Origin: UBA5972 sp964567685 | Lineage (GTDB): Bacteria > Pseudomonadota > Alphaproteobacteria > Rhodobacterales > Rhodobacteraceae | DNA: 64,000 nucleotides | Reading direction: 5' to 3' | Assembly: GCA_964567685.1 (NCBI GenBank) | Contig: CAZMNO010000011.1 | Span: 20,669 to 84,668 of the forward strand | Shown: positions 34,773 through 43,355 of the stretch, piece after piece | Layout: every line of letters starts with the position of its first letter | How positions within the stretch are numbered: position 1 is the first letter of the stretch | Notes under the pieces: generated by a model | The model's input: the letters and a program-made list of their open reading frames with translations, nothing else | Database searches by the model: none | What the model was told of the DNA's origin: nothing | Position numbers and translations under genes: made by a program

Positions 34773-36374
34773 CTAAGCCGTGATTTGTTCGCGCAGGATG
34801 GAGGCCGTCAGGCTCGCCATCAGGTAAATACCGCCAAATATCAGAAATGCCAGCAGCGTATTTTCAAAAGCGCGTGGATAGGTGGCCTCATCCGGTGCAA
34901 CCGGTCTAACGCCAAGCGACAGATACCGGGTTTGCCGGTTGGCTTCGATCCTTGCGGTTTCAAGTTGCTGCAATGACTGGCTCAGCATCAGTTGCCGAGT
35001 CGCCACATCGGCCTGTGCGATCACCAGTTCACCCTGAGTCTTTGCAATCGACGCCGTCTCGCTGGAGCTTTCCGTTAGCGCCCCGCGTTTGTCGGCAATC
35101 ATCGTTTCCAGTCTGACTATGCTGCGCTCTACAATATCAACTTTCGTTCTGTTCGGGCGTGTGTTGTCCATCAATTCAGCCAGTTCAAGCCGTTTGGTGC
35201 TAAGATCGAGTTCCAGCGTGCTGATCTGCTGCATTTGAAGCGCCAGTTCGCTTTCTGCACTGACCACACCACGCTGTTCCTGAAGTTGCAACACCCGCAT
35301 GTTAGCTTCGGTCAGCTTCCGCTCGGCCTCATCATAGCTTTCGCGCGCGCCTTTCATCTGGTCCTCGCGCAGGCGCTGGGTCAACTGGTCAACCTGTTGC
35401 TCGGCATAGCTGATCAGGGCCTGGGAAAACACCCGGCTGGCATCCGGCGAGGCAGCGACAACCTCCATCTTGATGATACCCTCGGTCGGGTCATAGCCGA
35501 TTTTCACCCGTTTCTGATAAATCCGGTAAGCCGCCTCGTTACTGCCTGAAGGGTCAAGCCGCTGGATCGTATCGATATGCGCCTGCTGGAAATGCGCCTT
35601 GAACCCATGATCGCGGTCAAGCCGCATCATCGCATCGCGCGAATTCAGATAACTCTGAACGGTGATTGAATCCTGTGTCGTGGCAAAGCTGGTTCCGGCA
35701 AACATCCCGCCGAGCCCTGACGCGGTGGCATTGTCCGATTGCTGGATGACAAATTCAGACTTGGTCGCGTACATCGGGGTGGCGATGCTGTAATAGTAAA
35801 AGCCTGCCAGAAATGTCGGCACAAAGACGAAAAATGCCAGCTTGATCGCCAGCAGCCCCAGACGCCGGCGTCGGCGTTTGGCCAGATCGCGCTGAATCTT
35901 CTGCACGGCACCCGCCCGCTCATCAGGGCTCAGCACATGCGGTGAGGGCGGTGGCACATGCCGGATCGCAGCCGGCAGATTTTGCGGCGCATCGCCCTCA
36001 TCGGAAACCACAAGCTCCAGAAGGTCGCTTTTCTTGAAGGGATCAAATCCGTTCTTGCGCAAAAGCCGCACCGCATCGAGATCGGATGAGGGGTTGAGCC
36101 CGTGTTTCTGCGCCTCGCGCCGGGCAACGCGCAACTGCCGCCCGGTCAGGTTCTCGCGCTTGATCTCCTCGATCTCTTCGCGCGGCGTCAGAAACGATGC
36201 TTCTTCTTCAGAAAGGCTTTGCCGCGCCCGCTGCCGGCTGTCTTCAATTCTGCCGTCCACGACTTCGGCCTGTTCGGCTTCGCGCGCATTGCCGTGCTGT
36301 CCGCCCCGATCCGGGCCGGTCACGCCGCCGCCTGAATTGCGCCGTATGCGAAATTTCTTAGCTCTGGGCTTCAT
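34773..36374 (-). CDS. kpsE: Capsule polysaccharide export inner-membrane protein (KpsE/BexC/CtrB family)
   Basis: The protein (533 residues from ATG 36374) has an N-terminal cytoplasmic extension of about 160 residues, basic and charged, ending KRRRRRLG. Then come membrane helix 1 (LLAIKLAFFVFVPTFLAGFYYYSIA), the periplasmic MYATKSEFVIQQ start of the PCP fold, a long coiled coil (residues about 300-480) with the QTRYLSLGVRPVAPDEATYPR block, and membrane helix 2 (LLAFLIFGGIYLMASL). KpsE bridges the KpsMT transporter and the outer-membrane KpsD. The start overlaps the kpsT 3' end. The long N-terminal extension is absent from E. coli KpsE. Confidence 0.87.
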   Translation of the reverse strand: MKPRAKKFRIRRNSGGGVTGPDRGGQHGNAREAEQAEVVDGRIEDSRQRARQSLSEEEASFLTPREEIEEIKRENLTGRQLRVARREAQKHGLNPSSDLDAVRLLRKNGFDPFKKSDLLELVVSDEGDAPQNLPAAIRHVPPPSPHVLSPDERAGAVQKIQRDLAKRRRRRLGLLAIKLAFFVFVPTFLAGFYYYSIATPMYATKSEFVIQQSDNATASGLGGMFAGTSFATTQDSITVQSYLNSRDAMMRLDRDHGFKAHFQQAHIDTIQRLDPSGSNEAAYRIYQKRVKIGYDPTEGIIKMEVVAASPDASRVFSQALISYAEQQVDQLTQRLREDQMKGARESYDEAERKLTEANMRVLQLQEQRGVVSAESELALQMQQISTLELDLSTKRLELAELMDNTRPNRTKVDIVERSIVRLETMIADKRGALTESSSETASIAKTQGELVIAQADVATRQLMLSQSLQQLETARIEANRQTRYLSLGVRPVAPDEATYPRAFENTLLAFLIFGGIYLMASLTASILREQITA

Positions 36375-37017
36375 AGTCATACAACAGCTTTGCTTCTTCC
36401 AGTGTGTCAAACATGATCAGCTTGCCATCCCTAAGAACGGCGGCCGAGCGACAATATTTTTCCAGCGTTTTCGCCTGATGCGATACAATGATAACCGTGG
36501 AACTTGCCAGCCTGTCCTGCAGGATGGATCCGGCCTTGCGGTTAAACTCCACATCCGTGGTGCTGGGCATACCTTCATCGATCAGGTAAATGTCAAATTC
36601 CAGCGCCAGCATCAGGGCAAACGAAAAGCGGGCGCGCATGCCGGCGGAATAGGTGCCGACCGGCATATCGAAATATTCGTCAATCGCCACAAGATACCGG
36701 CAAAACGCTTCAACGTAGTCCGGGTCAAGGCCGTAGAGCCTCGCAATATAGCGCGAGTTTTCGGTTGCGGTGTGCTTGCTGACCACCCCGCCCATGAATC
36801 CCAGCGGAAAAGATATGCGCGATTTGCGTAAAATCTGCCCTTCATCGGGCTTTTCCAGCCCCGCCATCATGTTGATGATTGTGGTCTTGCCGGTGCCGTT
36901 GGGTGCCAGAATTCCCATCGAATACCCCAAATCCACGCGAAACGACGCCTGATCAAGAATGACCTTGCGCTTTTTACCCGTCCAGAAGGACTTGGAGACA
37001 TTCACAAATTCCAGCAC
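36358..37017 (-). CDS. kpsT: Capsule polysaccharide ABC transporter ATPase (KpsT/BexA family)
   Basis: A GTG start at 37017 gives 219 residues beginning LEFVNVSKSFWTGKKRKVILD, the usual KpsT length. ATG 37062 would add 15 residues. Walker A is APNGTGKTT (first Gly replaced by Ala), the signature is YSAGMRARFSFALML, Walker B is FDIYLIDEG, and the H-loop is IIVSHQ. It energises export of capsule with a KpsM permease, which is not adjacent in this window. It heads the kpsT-kpsE-kdsA-phosphohexomutase operon. The 385 bp upstream to mnhE hold two divergent promoters but nothing else I can identify. Confidence 0.9.
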   Translation of the reverse strand: MLEFVNVSKSFWTGKKRKVILDQASFRVDLGYSMGILAPNGTGKTTIINMMAGLEKPDEGQILRKSRISFPLGFMGGVVSKHTATENSRYIARLYGLDPDYVEAFCRYLVAIDEYFDMPVGTYSAGMRARFSFALMLALEFDIYLIDEGMPSTTDVEFNRKAGSILQDRLASSTVIIVSHQAKTLEKYCRSAAVLRDGKLIMFDTLEEAKLLYDYEAQS

Positions 37018-37402
37018 TGAGAATAATCCCGCTCTTATTTTTGTCGCCTGCTTTGATAGCACAGGCTTGTGAGTCAGATACTAACACACGCGCTGGGCGT
37101 GGGATGAACCCGTTCCCGATACTATGTGGGCGAAGCACCCCGTCTTGCAACCATATTCCTAAACTGTGGCACCATTTGGGCCACGCACAGGCGATGAGGC
37201 AACAGGTGGTAGCCCCTCGATCACCAAAGATGTCCGGCGCAAGCTCCTTTTCAACCGGGAAAAGCGAAGATTCCGCTGGAATTATTGTGGTTGAGATATG
37301 TACACTGGGGCCATTCCTAATTATGTTGCCGCGCAATCTAATCGCCCGGTCCGACAATGCCGCGCGATTAATCTGGGGAAGTCAAATGGCTGGTGAAATC
37401 GG

Positions 37403-37885
37403 GTGCGGACAGTAGCTTCGGGGATAGGTCTGTTTGCGCTGTGGCTGTTGATGTCTGGCATCTACAAGCCTTTGATCATCGGGTTTGGCATCGCCTCGGT
37501 GCTCATCGTGATCTTTGTCACCAATCGCATGGACAAGGTCGATGGCGACCGCATTGAAATGCGCCTTCATCCGTTCAGGTTTATTGGCTATTTAGCTTGG
37601 CTTCTGGTTGAAATCGCCAAAGCGAACTGGGCTGTTACCCGCATCATCCTGTCGCCGAAAATGCCGATCCGCCAGCATCTGTTCGCTGTGCCCTATTCAC
37701 AGAAATCCGATCTCGGGCAGGTCATCTTCGCCAATTCGATTACTCTGACACCCGGGACTATATCGGTTGAAACCGAGCCCGGGCATTTTCTGGTGCATGC
37801 AGTAGCCTATTCCGAAGACGACCACGAGGCTCTTGCGGGTATGGACCGACGGGTTTCTGCGGTGGAAACAGGTGACAAATCATGA
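37403..37885 (+). CDS. mnhE: Na+/H+ (Mrp-type) antiporter subunit E
   Basis: The GTG start at 37403 gives 160 residues with two N-terminal membrane helices (GIGLFALWLLMSG, LIIGFGIASVLIVIFVT). The MnhE pattern follows: YLAWLLVEIAKANWAVTRIILSP, FANSITLTPGTISVE, and a soluble C-terminus HFLVHAVAYSEDDH. It is the first gene of the Mrp-like operon and overlaps mnhF by four bases. A nine-codon open frame with a better ribosome site (ATG 37386, GGGGAA upstream) ends inside its start region and may couple translation. Confidence 0.9.
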   Translation: MRTVASGIGLFALWLLMSGIYKPLIIGFGIASVLIVIFVTNRMDKVDGDRIEMRLHPFRFIGYLAWLLVEIAKANWAVTRIILSPKMPIRQHLFAVPYSQKSDLGQVIFANSITLTPGTISVETEPGHFLVHAVAYSEDDHEALAGMDRRVSAVETGDKS

Positions 37886-38178
37886 TGTTCGCTGTCGCCG
37901 CAATTGCCGTCTTCATCGCCATGGCTTTGATCATGGTTCGCCTTGTCGCTGGCCCGACGCTTTATGACCGGGTGCTCGCCGTCAACCTGTTCGGCACCCA
38001 TACTGTGATTTTCATCGGCATCATCGGCTTTCTGACGGGACGGCCTGATTTTCTGGATATCGCCCTGCTCTATGCCCTGATCAATTTCGTCGGCACCATC
38101 GCAATCCTGAAATTCTTCCGCTACCGCGCCATTGGCGACATCCCGCGTGGTGATGCGGAAAGCGAGGTCGGATCATGA
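37882..38178 (+). CDS. mnhF: Mrp-type antiporter subunit F
   Basis: The 98-residue protein has three membrane helices: AVAAIAVFIAMALIMVRLVAGPTLYDRVLAVNL, VIFIGIIGFLTG, and FLDIALLYALINFVGTIAILKFF. GPTLYDRVLAVN and DIALLYALINFVGTIA are family hallmarks. It overlaps both mnhE and mnhG by four bases. Confidence 0.93.
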   Translation: MMFAVAAIAVFIAMALIMVRLVAGPTLYDRVLAVNLFGTHTVIFIGIIGFLTGRPDFLDIALLYALINFVGTIAILKFFRYRAIGDIPRGDAESEVGS

Positions 38179-38516
38179 GCGCCGCAGAAACAATTGTGCT
38201 GGTTCTGAGCTGGATTTTCATCCTCACGGGATCTTTTTTCACCATCATCGGGGCCTTTGGCACCTGGCGCTTTCCCGATTTCTGGTCGCGCCTTCACGCC
38301 GCCTCGATCACCGATTCAGCGGGTGTGATCCTGCTTCTGGTTGGCATGTGTCTGCAGGCCGGTCCGACTCTGATTGCCGTGAAACTGATCATCATCGGCG
38401 TCTTTTTGTTCATCACAGGGCCAACCGCAACGCATGCGGTGGCAAATGCGGCGCTGGTCTCTGGATTGCGCCCAAAAGAGGCGGAAGGGCTGAAAGGGGC
38501 AGAACCGGAGAGCTGA
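38175..38516 (+). CDS. mnhG: Mrp-type antiporter subunit G
   Basis: A 113-residue protein with three membrane helices and the MnhG pattern FTIIGAFGTWRFPDFWSRLHAASITDSAGVILLLVGM, VKLIIIGVFLFITGPTATHAVANAAL. It overlaps mnhF by four bases. A 47-bp gap separates it from the next subunit. Confidence 0.93.
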   Translation: MSAAETIVLVLSWIFILTGSFFTIIGAFGTWRFPDFWSRLHAASITDSAGVILLLVGMCLQAGPTLIAVKLIIIGVFLFITGPTATHAVANAALVSGLRPKEAEGLKGAEPES

Positions 38517-38563
38517 GGCGTCGCCTGAGCGGATAACCGGCAGTAAACTATGGCAGGTCCAAA

Positions 38564-39124
38564 ATAGAAACCTTCATCAACATAATCCTGTTTCTGATGC
38601 TCGTAGCAACGGCCTTTGCCGTGGTGCGGATGCGCAGCCTATTTGCCATCGTCATGCTGTCAGGCGTCTTCAGCCTGCTCTCAGCACTCCTGTTCGTCAC
38701 CCTTGATGCGGTTGACGTCGCCTTTACCGAAGCAGCGGTCGGCGCAGGCATTTCAACGGTTCTGATGCTGGGCACGCTCGCCCTGACCTCACGTTTTGAG
38801 CGGCCAACGAGCCGCTCCCCGGCGCTGCCATTGTTTGTGGTTCTGGTGACCGGAGCGGCGCTGATCTACGGCACGCTTGATATGCCGAATTTCGGCGATC
38901 CGAATGCACCCGCGCAACAACATGTCGCTCCGGAATATCTACAGCAAAGCCCGCACGAAATCGGCGTACCCAACGTGGTCACAGGCATTCTGGCCAGCTA
39001 TCGCGGTTTTGACACGCTGGGGGAAACCGCCGTCGTCTTCACCGCCGGGATCGGTGTTCTCTTGCTGATCAGCGGTTTGCGCCGTCGCCGCGAAAACGAT
39101 GAAGAAGAAGAGGGGCAGAGCTGA
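38564..39124 (+). CDS. MbhD-like (DUF4040) antiporter subunit, equivalent to the MrpA C-terminal region; non-canonical start
   Basis: From about 38564 the frame reads IETFINIILFLMLVATAFAVVRM, then AAVGAGISTVLMLGTLALT, the DUF4040/MbhD core that corresponds to the C-terminal part of MrpA. A MbhE-like tail follows with HEIGVPNVVTGILASYRGFDTLGETAVVFTAGIGVLLL. No ATG, GTG or TTG exists in frame before ATG 38597, and starting there would remove most of helix 1. AGG with six-base spacing precedes an ATA codon at 38564, so an AUA start (or a mutated ATG) is likely. The stop overlaps the mnhB start. Confidence 0.8.
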   Translation: METFINIILFLMLVATAFAVVRMRSLFAIVMLSGVFSLLSALLFVTLDAVDVAFTEAAVGAGISTVLMLGTLALTSRFERPTSRSPALPLFVVLVTGAALIYGTLDMPNFGDPNAPAQQHVAPEYLQQSPHEIGVPNVVTGILASYRGFDTLGETAVVFTAGIGVLLLISGLRRRRENDEEEEGQS

Positions 39125-39564
39125 TGCGCCATCACCTGATCCTCAGAGTTGTCACCAAACTGCTTGTCGGCGCCATCATCCTTTATGCGTTTTACGTCCA
39201 GTTCCACGGTGATTTCTCACCCGGCGGTGGCTTTCAGGCTGGCGTAATCATGGCCGTGGCCTTCATCATTTACGGTGTCGTGTTCAGCCGTGCGCAGGCC
39301 GAACAGGTGTTCCCCCCCTGGCTCGTGCATAAATTGCTGGCACTTGGCGTGCTGATCTATGCCGGCACCGGGATTTACAGCCTGTTTATGGGCTATGCCT
39401 ATCTCGACTACGGCGCCTTCGACCCACATCACCCCGAACATGGCCAGCATACCGGCATCCTGCTGGTGGAACTTGGCGTCGGCATCACGGTGACCGGCGT
39501 CATGGTGGCGATCTACTACGCCTTCTCGGCCCGCACTCCTAAAATCAGCGACGAGGAATGGTGA
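39124..39564 (+). CDS. mnhB: Mrp-type antiporter subunit B
   Basis: A 146-residue membrane protein with LRVVTKLLVGAIILYAFYVQFHGDFSPGGGFQAGVIMAVAFIIYG, the FSPGGGFQAG hallmark of MnhB, then GVLIYAGTGIYSLFMGYAYLDY and a last helix VELGVGITVTGVMVAIYYAF. It overlaps its neighbours on both sides. Confidence 0.93.
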   Translation: MRHHLILRVVTKLLVGAIILYAFYVQFHGDFSPGGGFQAGVIMAVAFIIYGVVFSRAQAEQVFPPWLVHKLLALGVLIYAGTGIYSLFMGYAYLDYGAFDPHHPEHGQHTGILLVELGVGITVTGVMVAIYYAFSARTPKISDEEW

Positions 39565-40001
39565 TGGGCAGCGAAATCACCTGGGAATTTCTTGTCGGAC
39601 ACGTCAATTACTGGCTCTTCACTGTTCTGATGATGACCGGGCTTTATATCGTCGTGGCCAAAGGCAATCTGGTAAAAAAGGTCGTCGGGCTTAATATCTT
39701 TCAGACCTCGGTTTTCATGCTTTACATCTCGATGGGCAAGGTCACCGGTGGCACCGCCCCGATCTTCCCGGCAGATATGGAGATCGATCCGGAGGTCGTT
39801 TATTCCAACCCGCTGCCGCATGTGCTGATCCTGACGGCAATTGTCGTTGGCATTGCCACAACATCGCTGGCACTGGCGCTGATCGTGCGTATCCGCGAGG
39901 AATACGACACAATCGAGGAAGATGGAATTCTTGAGATAGAACAAGAACTTGCCCGGGTTGAAAACCTCGAACACGGCCAGGTCATGGGTGGACGCGCGTA
40001 A
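39564..40001 (+). CDS. mnhC: Mrp-type antiporter subunit C (NuoK-like)
   Basis: ATG 39564 (TGATG overlap with mnhB, GAGGA upstream) is preferred over ATG 39558. The 145-residue protein has three helices in the NuoK layout: YWLFTVLMMTGLYIVVAKGNLVKKVVGLNIFQTSVFMLYIS, and DPLPQALVLTAIVVG-like PLPHVLILTAIVVGIATTSLALALIVRI. The charged C-terminal tail (IEEDGILEIEQELARVE) is longer than in NuoK. It overlaps mnhD by one base (TAATG). Confidence 0.92.
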   Translation: MGSEITWEFLVGHVNYWLFTVLMMTGLYIVVAKGNLVKKVVGLNIFQTSVFMLYISMGKVTGGTAPIFPADMEIDPEVVYSNPLPHVLILTAIVVGIATTSLALALIVRIREEYDTIEEDGILEIEQELARVENLEHGQVMGGRA

Positions 40002-41527
40002 TGGCATCTGAAAGCGTTCCGCACACGGCCTTGACGTTGGCCGACCACCTGCCAATTCTGGTGGTGCTGGTTCCCTTTGTGGCGGCTCCGCTTTGCGTTT
40101 TGCTGGGAAACCGGCAGCTCGCCTGGCTGATTGCACTTCTGGCAAGTGCCGCCTCGTTCGTCGTGTCCTTCCTTTTGTTGATGCAGGTGATAAATGGCGG
40201 GCTGATTTCCTATCACATCGGCGGCTGGGCCCCGCCATTGGGGATCGAATACCGGGTTGATGCGGCCAATGCCTTTGTTCTTTTGCTGGTCTCCGCCATT
40301 GGCACGATCATCCTGACCTATGCAGGCCAAAGCCTGAAGGACGAGGTGCCCGTTCGCCATCACACGCTTTTCTATACCGCCTATCTTCTGTGCCTCACCG
40401 GCCTTCTGGGCGTTGCCATTACCGGGGATGCGTTCAACGTCTTCGTCTTCCTCGAGATTTCCTCGCTGGCGACCTATGTTCTGATCGCCCAAGGTTCTTA
40501 TCGCGACAAACGCGCCCTTTCGGCGGCTTATGATTACCTGATCATGGGCACCATCGGCGCCACCTTCTTTGTCATCGGGCTTGGCCTTCTCTACATGATG
40601 ACGGGAACGCTCAACATGGCCGACCTGGCCGAGCGCATTGCCGAGCAGGGCTCAAACCGCACCATCCGCGCCGCTTTTGCTTTCATCGTCGTCGGTATCG
40701 GGCTGAAAGTGGCGATCTATCCTTTGCATCTATGGCTGCCCAATGCCTATACATTCGCCCCCTCGGTCGTCACCTCGTTTCTGGCAGCAACGGCGACCAA
40801 AGTCGCGGTCTATGTGTTGCTCCGCTTTCTCTTTTCGGTCTTTCAACCGGCGTTCATGTTTCAGGTCAACACGCTTGAATTCATCATCCTGCCCTTTGCC
40901 GTCATGGCCATGTTCGCAGCCTCATTCATTGCGATATTCCAAAGTGATTTCAAACGGATGTTGGCCTATTCCTCGGTCGCCCAGATCGGCTATATGCTGC
41001 TTGGCATCAGCCTGCTAACCGATACCGGGCTATCAGCGGCCATCGTGCATCTGTTCAACCACGGCATCACCAAAGCCGCTCTATTCATGGGGGTCGGGGC
41101 ATTTGCCTTGCGCGCCGGGGGCTCGTTTTATTCGCAGATCGCCGGAATGGGCAAAGCCATGCCTTGGACAAGTGCGGCCATCGCCATCGCCGGGCTCAGC
41201 CTGATCGGCATACCGGGAACCGCGGGTTTCATCAGCAAATGGGTGCTGGTCGAAGCGGCGCTTGAAAAAGGCTGGTGGCCGGTGGCCCTGCTGGTAGTTC
41301 TGTCATCATTGCTGGCAGTGATCTATGTCTGGCGGGTGATCGAAACCATGTATCTGCAAACGCCTGACGAAGGCCGGGTAACCAGCGAAGCCCCGCTTTC
41401 CATGGTGATCCCGATCTGGATCATGGCGCTGGCCTGCATCTGGTTCGGGCTTGATACCGATCTGACTTTAACCGCGTCCCGCACCGCAGCCGAAGGGTTG
41501 CTGGCAGGATCCGCCGGGTTGCAGTGA
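40001..41527 (+). CDS. mnhD: Mrp-type antiporter subunit D (NuoN/NuoL-like), first paralogue
   Basis: The 508-residue polytopic protein of the proton-conducting NuoL/M/N family shows ITGDAFNVFVFLEISSLATYVLIA (conserved Glu on helix 5), KVAIYPLHLWLPNAYTFAPSVVTSFLAATATKVAVY (conserved Lys and His), FKRMLAYSSVAQIGYMLLG, LFNHGITKAALFMGVGAFAL and GLSLIGIPGTAGFISKW. It forms part of the ion-translocating core with mnhA-type subunits. Confidence 0.93.
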   Translation: MASESVPHTALTLADHLPILVVLVPFVAAPLCVLLGNRQLAWLIALLASAASFVVSFLLLMQVINGGLISYHIGGWAPPLGIEYRVDAANAFVLLLVSAIGTIILTYAGQSLKDEVPVRHHTLFYTAYLLCLTGLLGVAITGDAFNVFVFLEISSLATYVLIAQGSYRDKRALSAAYDYLIMGTIGATFFVIGLGLLYMMTGTLNMADLAERIAEQGSNRTIRAAFAFIVVGIGLKVAIYPLHLWLPNAYTFAPSVVTSFLAATATKVAVYVLLRFLFSVFQPAFMFQVNTLEFIILPFAVMAMFAASFIAIFQSDFKRMLAYSSVAQIGYMLLGISLLTDTGLSAAIVHLFNHGITKAALFMGVGAFALRAGGSFYSQIAGMGKAMPWTSAAIAIAGLSLIGIPGTAGFISKWVLVEAALEKGWWPVALLVVLSSLLAVIYVWRVIETMYLQTPDEGRVTSEAPLSMVIPIWIMALACIWFGLDTDLTLTASRTAAEGLLAGSAGLQ

Positions 41528-41531
41528 GGCG

Positions 41532-42998
41532 ATGACAGTGGACACCAACACAGCCCTTTTGCTGACGATGCTGATCCCGACGGGTGCGGTCGCAACCAAC
41601 CTTCTCTTGCGCAATGCTCCTGATCTCAGGGATTTGGCAACACTGGCGGCAGCGGTTGGCACTTTCATCTGCGTCATGGTCATTCTGGCAAATGTCGGCA
41701 ACGGCACGACGGAAACGCTGGCAATCTTTTCGGTGCTGCCCGGCCTTGATCTGGCGTTTAATGTCGAACCCCTGGGCCTTCTGTTTGCCATTGTCGCCTC
41801 GGGTCTGTGGATCCTCACCCATATCTATGGTGTCGGCTATATGCGCGGCAATAACGAGGCCAACCACACGCGCTTCTTCGCCTCCTTTTCGCTGGCCATC
41901 GCTGCCGTCATGGGCATCGCCTTTGCCGCCAACATGTTCACGCTTTTCCTGTTTTACGAGCTTCTGACGGTTTCAACCTATCCGCTGGTCGCCCATAAAG
42001 GCACGCCCGAGGCGATCCGGGGCGCGCGCACCTATCTCGGCGTCCTGATCGGCACCTCGATCGGGTTGCAATTGGTGGCGATCATCTGGACATGGTCGCT
42101 GACCGGTACGCTGGACTTCACCAAGGGTGGGATACTGGAAGGCAAACTCGCCGGGCCAATGGTCGCCGTCCTGCTGGGGCTTTACGCTTTTGGCATAGGC
42201 AAAGCCGCCCTGATGCCGTTTCACCGCTGGCTGCCGGCAGCGATGGTCGCCCCTACACCGGTTTCAGCCCTTCTGCACGCGGTTGCAGTGGTGAAAGCCG
42301 GTGTTTTCACCATGCTCAAGGTCGGTGTCTACATCTTCGGAATCGACTATCTGGCGGCCACCGGGGCGTCGGAATGGCTGATGTGGCTGGCTGCGTTTTC
42401 CATTATCGCCGCCTCGGTGGTGGCGCTGACCAAAGACAACCTCAAGGCGCGGCTGGCCTATTCCACCGTCAGCCAACTCAGCTACATCACCCTTGGCATG
42501 GCACTGGCTACCTCAATGGGGGCGCTTGGTGGCGGGATGCACATCGCCATGCACGCCATGGGCAAGATCACGCTTTTCATGTGCGCAGGCTCGATCTACG
42601 TCGCCACCCACAAAACCGATATCAGCCAGATGACCGGTCTTGGCCGCATGATGCCAATCACCTTCGGTGCCTTTCTGATCGGCGCACTCTCGATCATCGG
42701 CCTGCCGCCGATGGGGGGCTCGTGGTCAAAGTGGCTGCTGATCCTTGGCGCAGCTGACACCGGCCAATGGGTGATGATCGGGGTTCTGATGGCAAGCTCG
42801 ATCCTCAACGTCGCCTATCTGCTGCCGCTTGTCGGCAAGGGCTTTTTTCTCAAGGATGAAAGCCAGCCCGAGGAGTGGTCCGAGGCCGGGGTGCTGGTCT
42901 GGCTGCCACCTGCACTGACCGCGATTGGCACGGTGGTTCTGTTTTTCATGGCGGGCGATCTGCAGGCATTCCTAATGCCGATCGTTTCGGCAAACTGA
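41532..42998 (+). CDS. Mrp-type antiporter subunit D, second NuoL/N-family paralogue
   Basis: A 488-residue paralogue of the preceding gene with YMRGNNEANHTRFFASFSLAIAAVMGIAFAANMFTLFLFYELLTVSTYPLVAH, GIGKAALMPFHRWLPAAMVAPTPVSALLHAVAVVKAGVFTML, LKARLAYSTVSQLSYITLGMAL and HAMGKITLFMCAGSI. The Glu in FYELLT and Lys and His residues of the channel are kept. It lacks the long C-terminal extension of NuoL. Two D-like subunits plus a third (43348) replace the single large MrpA plus MrpD of classic operons. Confidence 0.9.
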   Translation: MTVDTNTALLLTMLIPTGAVATNLLLRNAPDLRDLATLAAAVGTFICVMVILANVGNGTTETLAIFSVLPGLDLAFNVEPLGLLFAIVASGLWILTHIYGVGYMRGNNEANHTRFFASFSLAIAAVMGIAFAANMFTLFLFYELLTVSTYPLVAHKGTPEAIRGARTYLGVLIGTSIGLQLVAIIWTWSLTGTLDFTKGGILEGKLAGPMVAVLLGLYAFGIGKAALMPFHRWLPAAMVAPTPVSALLHAVAVVKAGVFTMLKVGVYIFGIDYLAATGASEWLMWLAAFSIIAASVVALTKDNLKARLAYSTVSQLSYITLGMALATSMGALGGGMHIAMHAMGKITLFMCAGSIYVATHKTDISQMTGLGRMMPITFGAFLIGALSIIGLPPMGGSWSKWLLILGAADTGQWVMIGVLMASSILNVAYLLPLVGKGFFLKDESQPEEWSEAGVLVWLPPALTAIGTVVLFFMAGDLQAFLMPIVSAN

Positions 42999-43007
42999 GA
43001 TAACGTG

Positions 43008-43355
43008 ATGGATAACAAGACACAGGACAATACGGACAGCTTTTCGCCACTGGCGCGCCTGTTCCTCTGGGCGGACAATCCAAATTCCGTTAGCAAGCTC
43101 GTCTATGGGCTCTACGCCCTTTGCGCAGTGTTGTTCCTTGTGGATTTTGCCTATCACAAGCACGTCTATCTTGAGGTCGAGGAAATCCCCGGTTTCTACG
43201 CGCTTTACGGCTTCATCATGTGCACATTGCTGGTGATCAGTGCAAAGGGAATGCGTGTCTTCCTGAAACGGGATGAGGACTACTACGCGCCCCATGATGT
43301 TGAGAGTGAGGAGCATCCGGAAGATCAGCTTGAAAAGGTGAACCACGATGGCTGA
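43008..43355 (+). CDS. Small membrane protein of the antiporter operon
   Basis: A 115-residue protein with two helices, SVSKLVYGLYALCAVLFLVDFAYHKHVYLE and GFYALYGFIMCTLLVISAKGM, between acidic and polar tails. It overlaps the next gene by eight bases. I know it as a conserved hypothetical companion of Roseobacter Mrp-type loci, but no function is assigned. It may be an accessory or assembly subunit. GTG 43005 is an alternative start. Confidence 0.82.
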   Translation: MDNKTQDNTDSFSPLARLFLWADNPNSVSKLVYGLYALCAVLFLVDFAYHKHVYLEVEEIPGFYALYGFIMCTLLVISAKGMRVFLKRDEDYYAPHDVESEEHPEDQLEKVNHDG

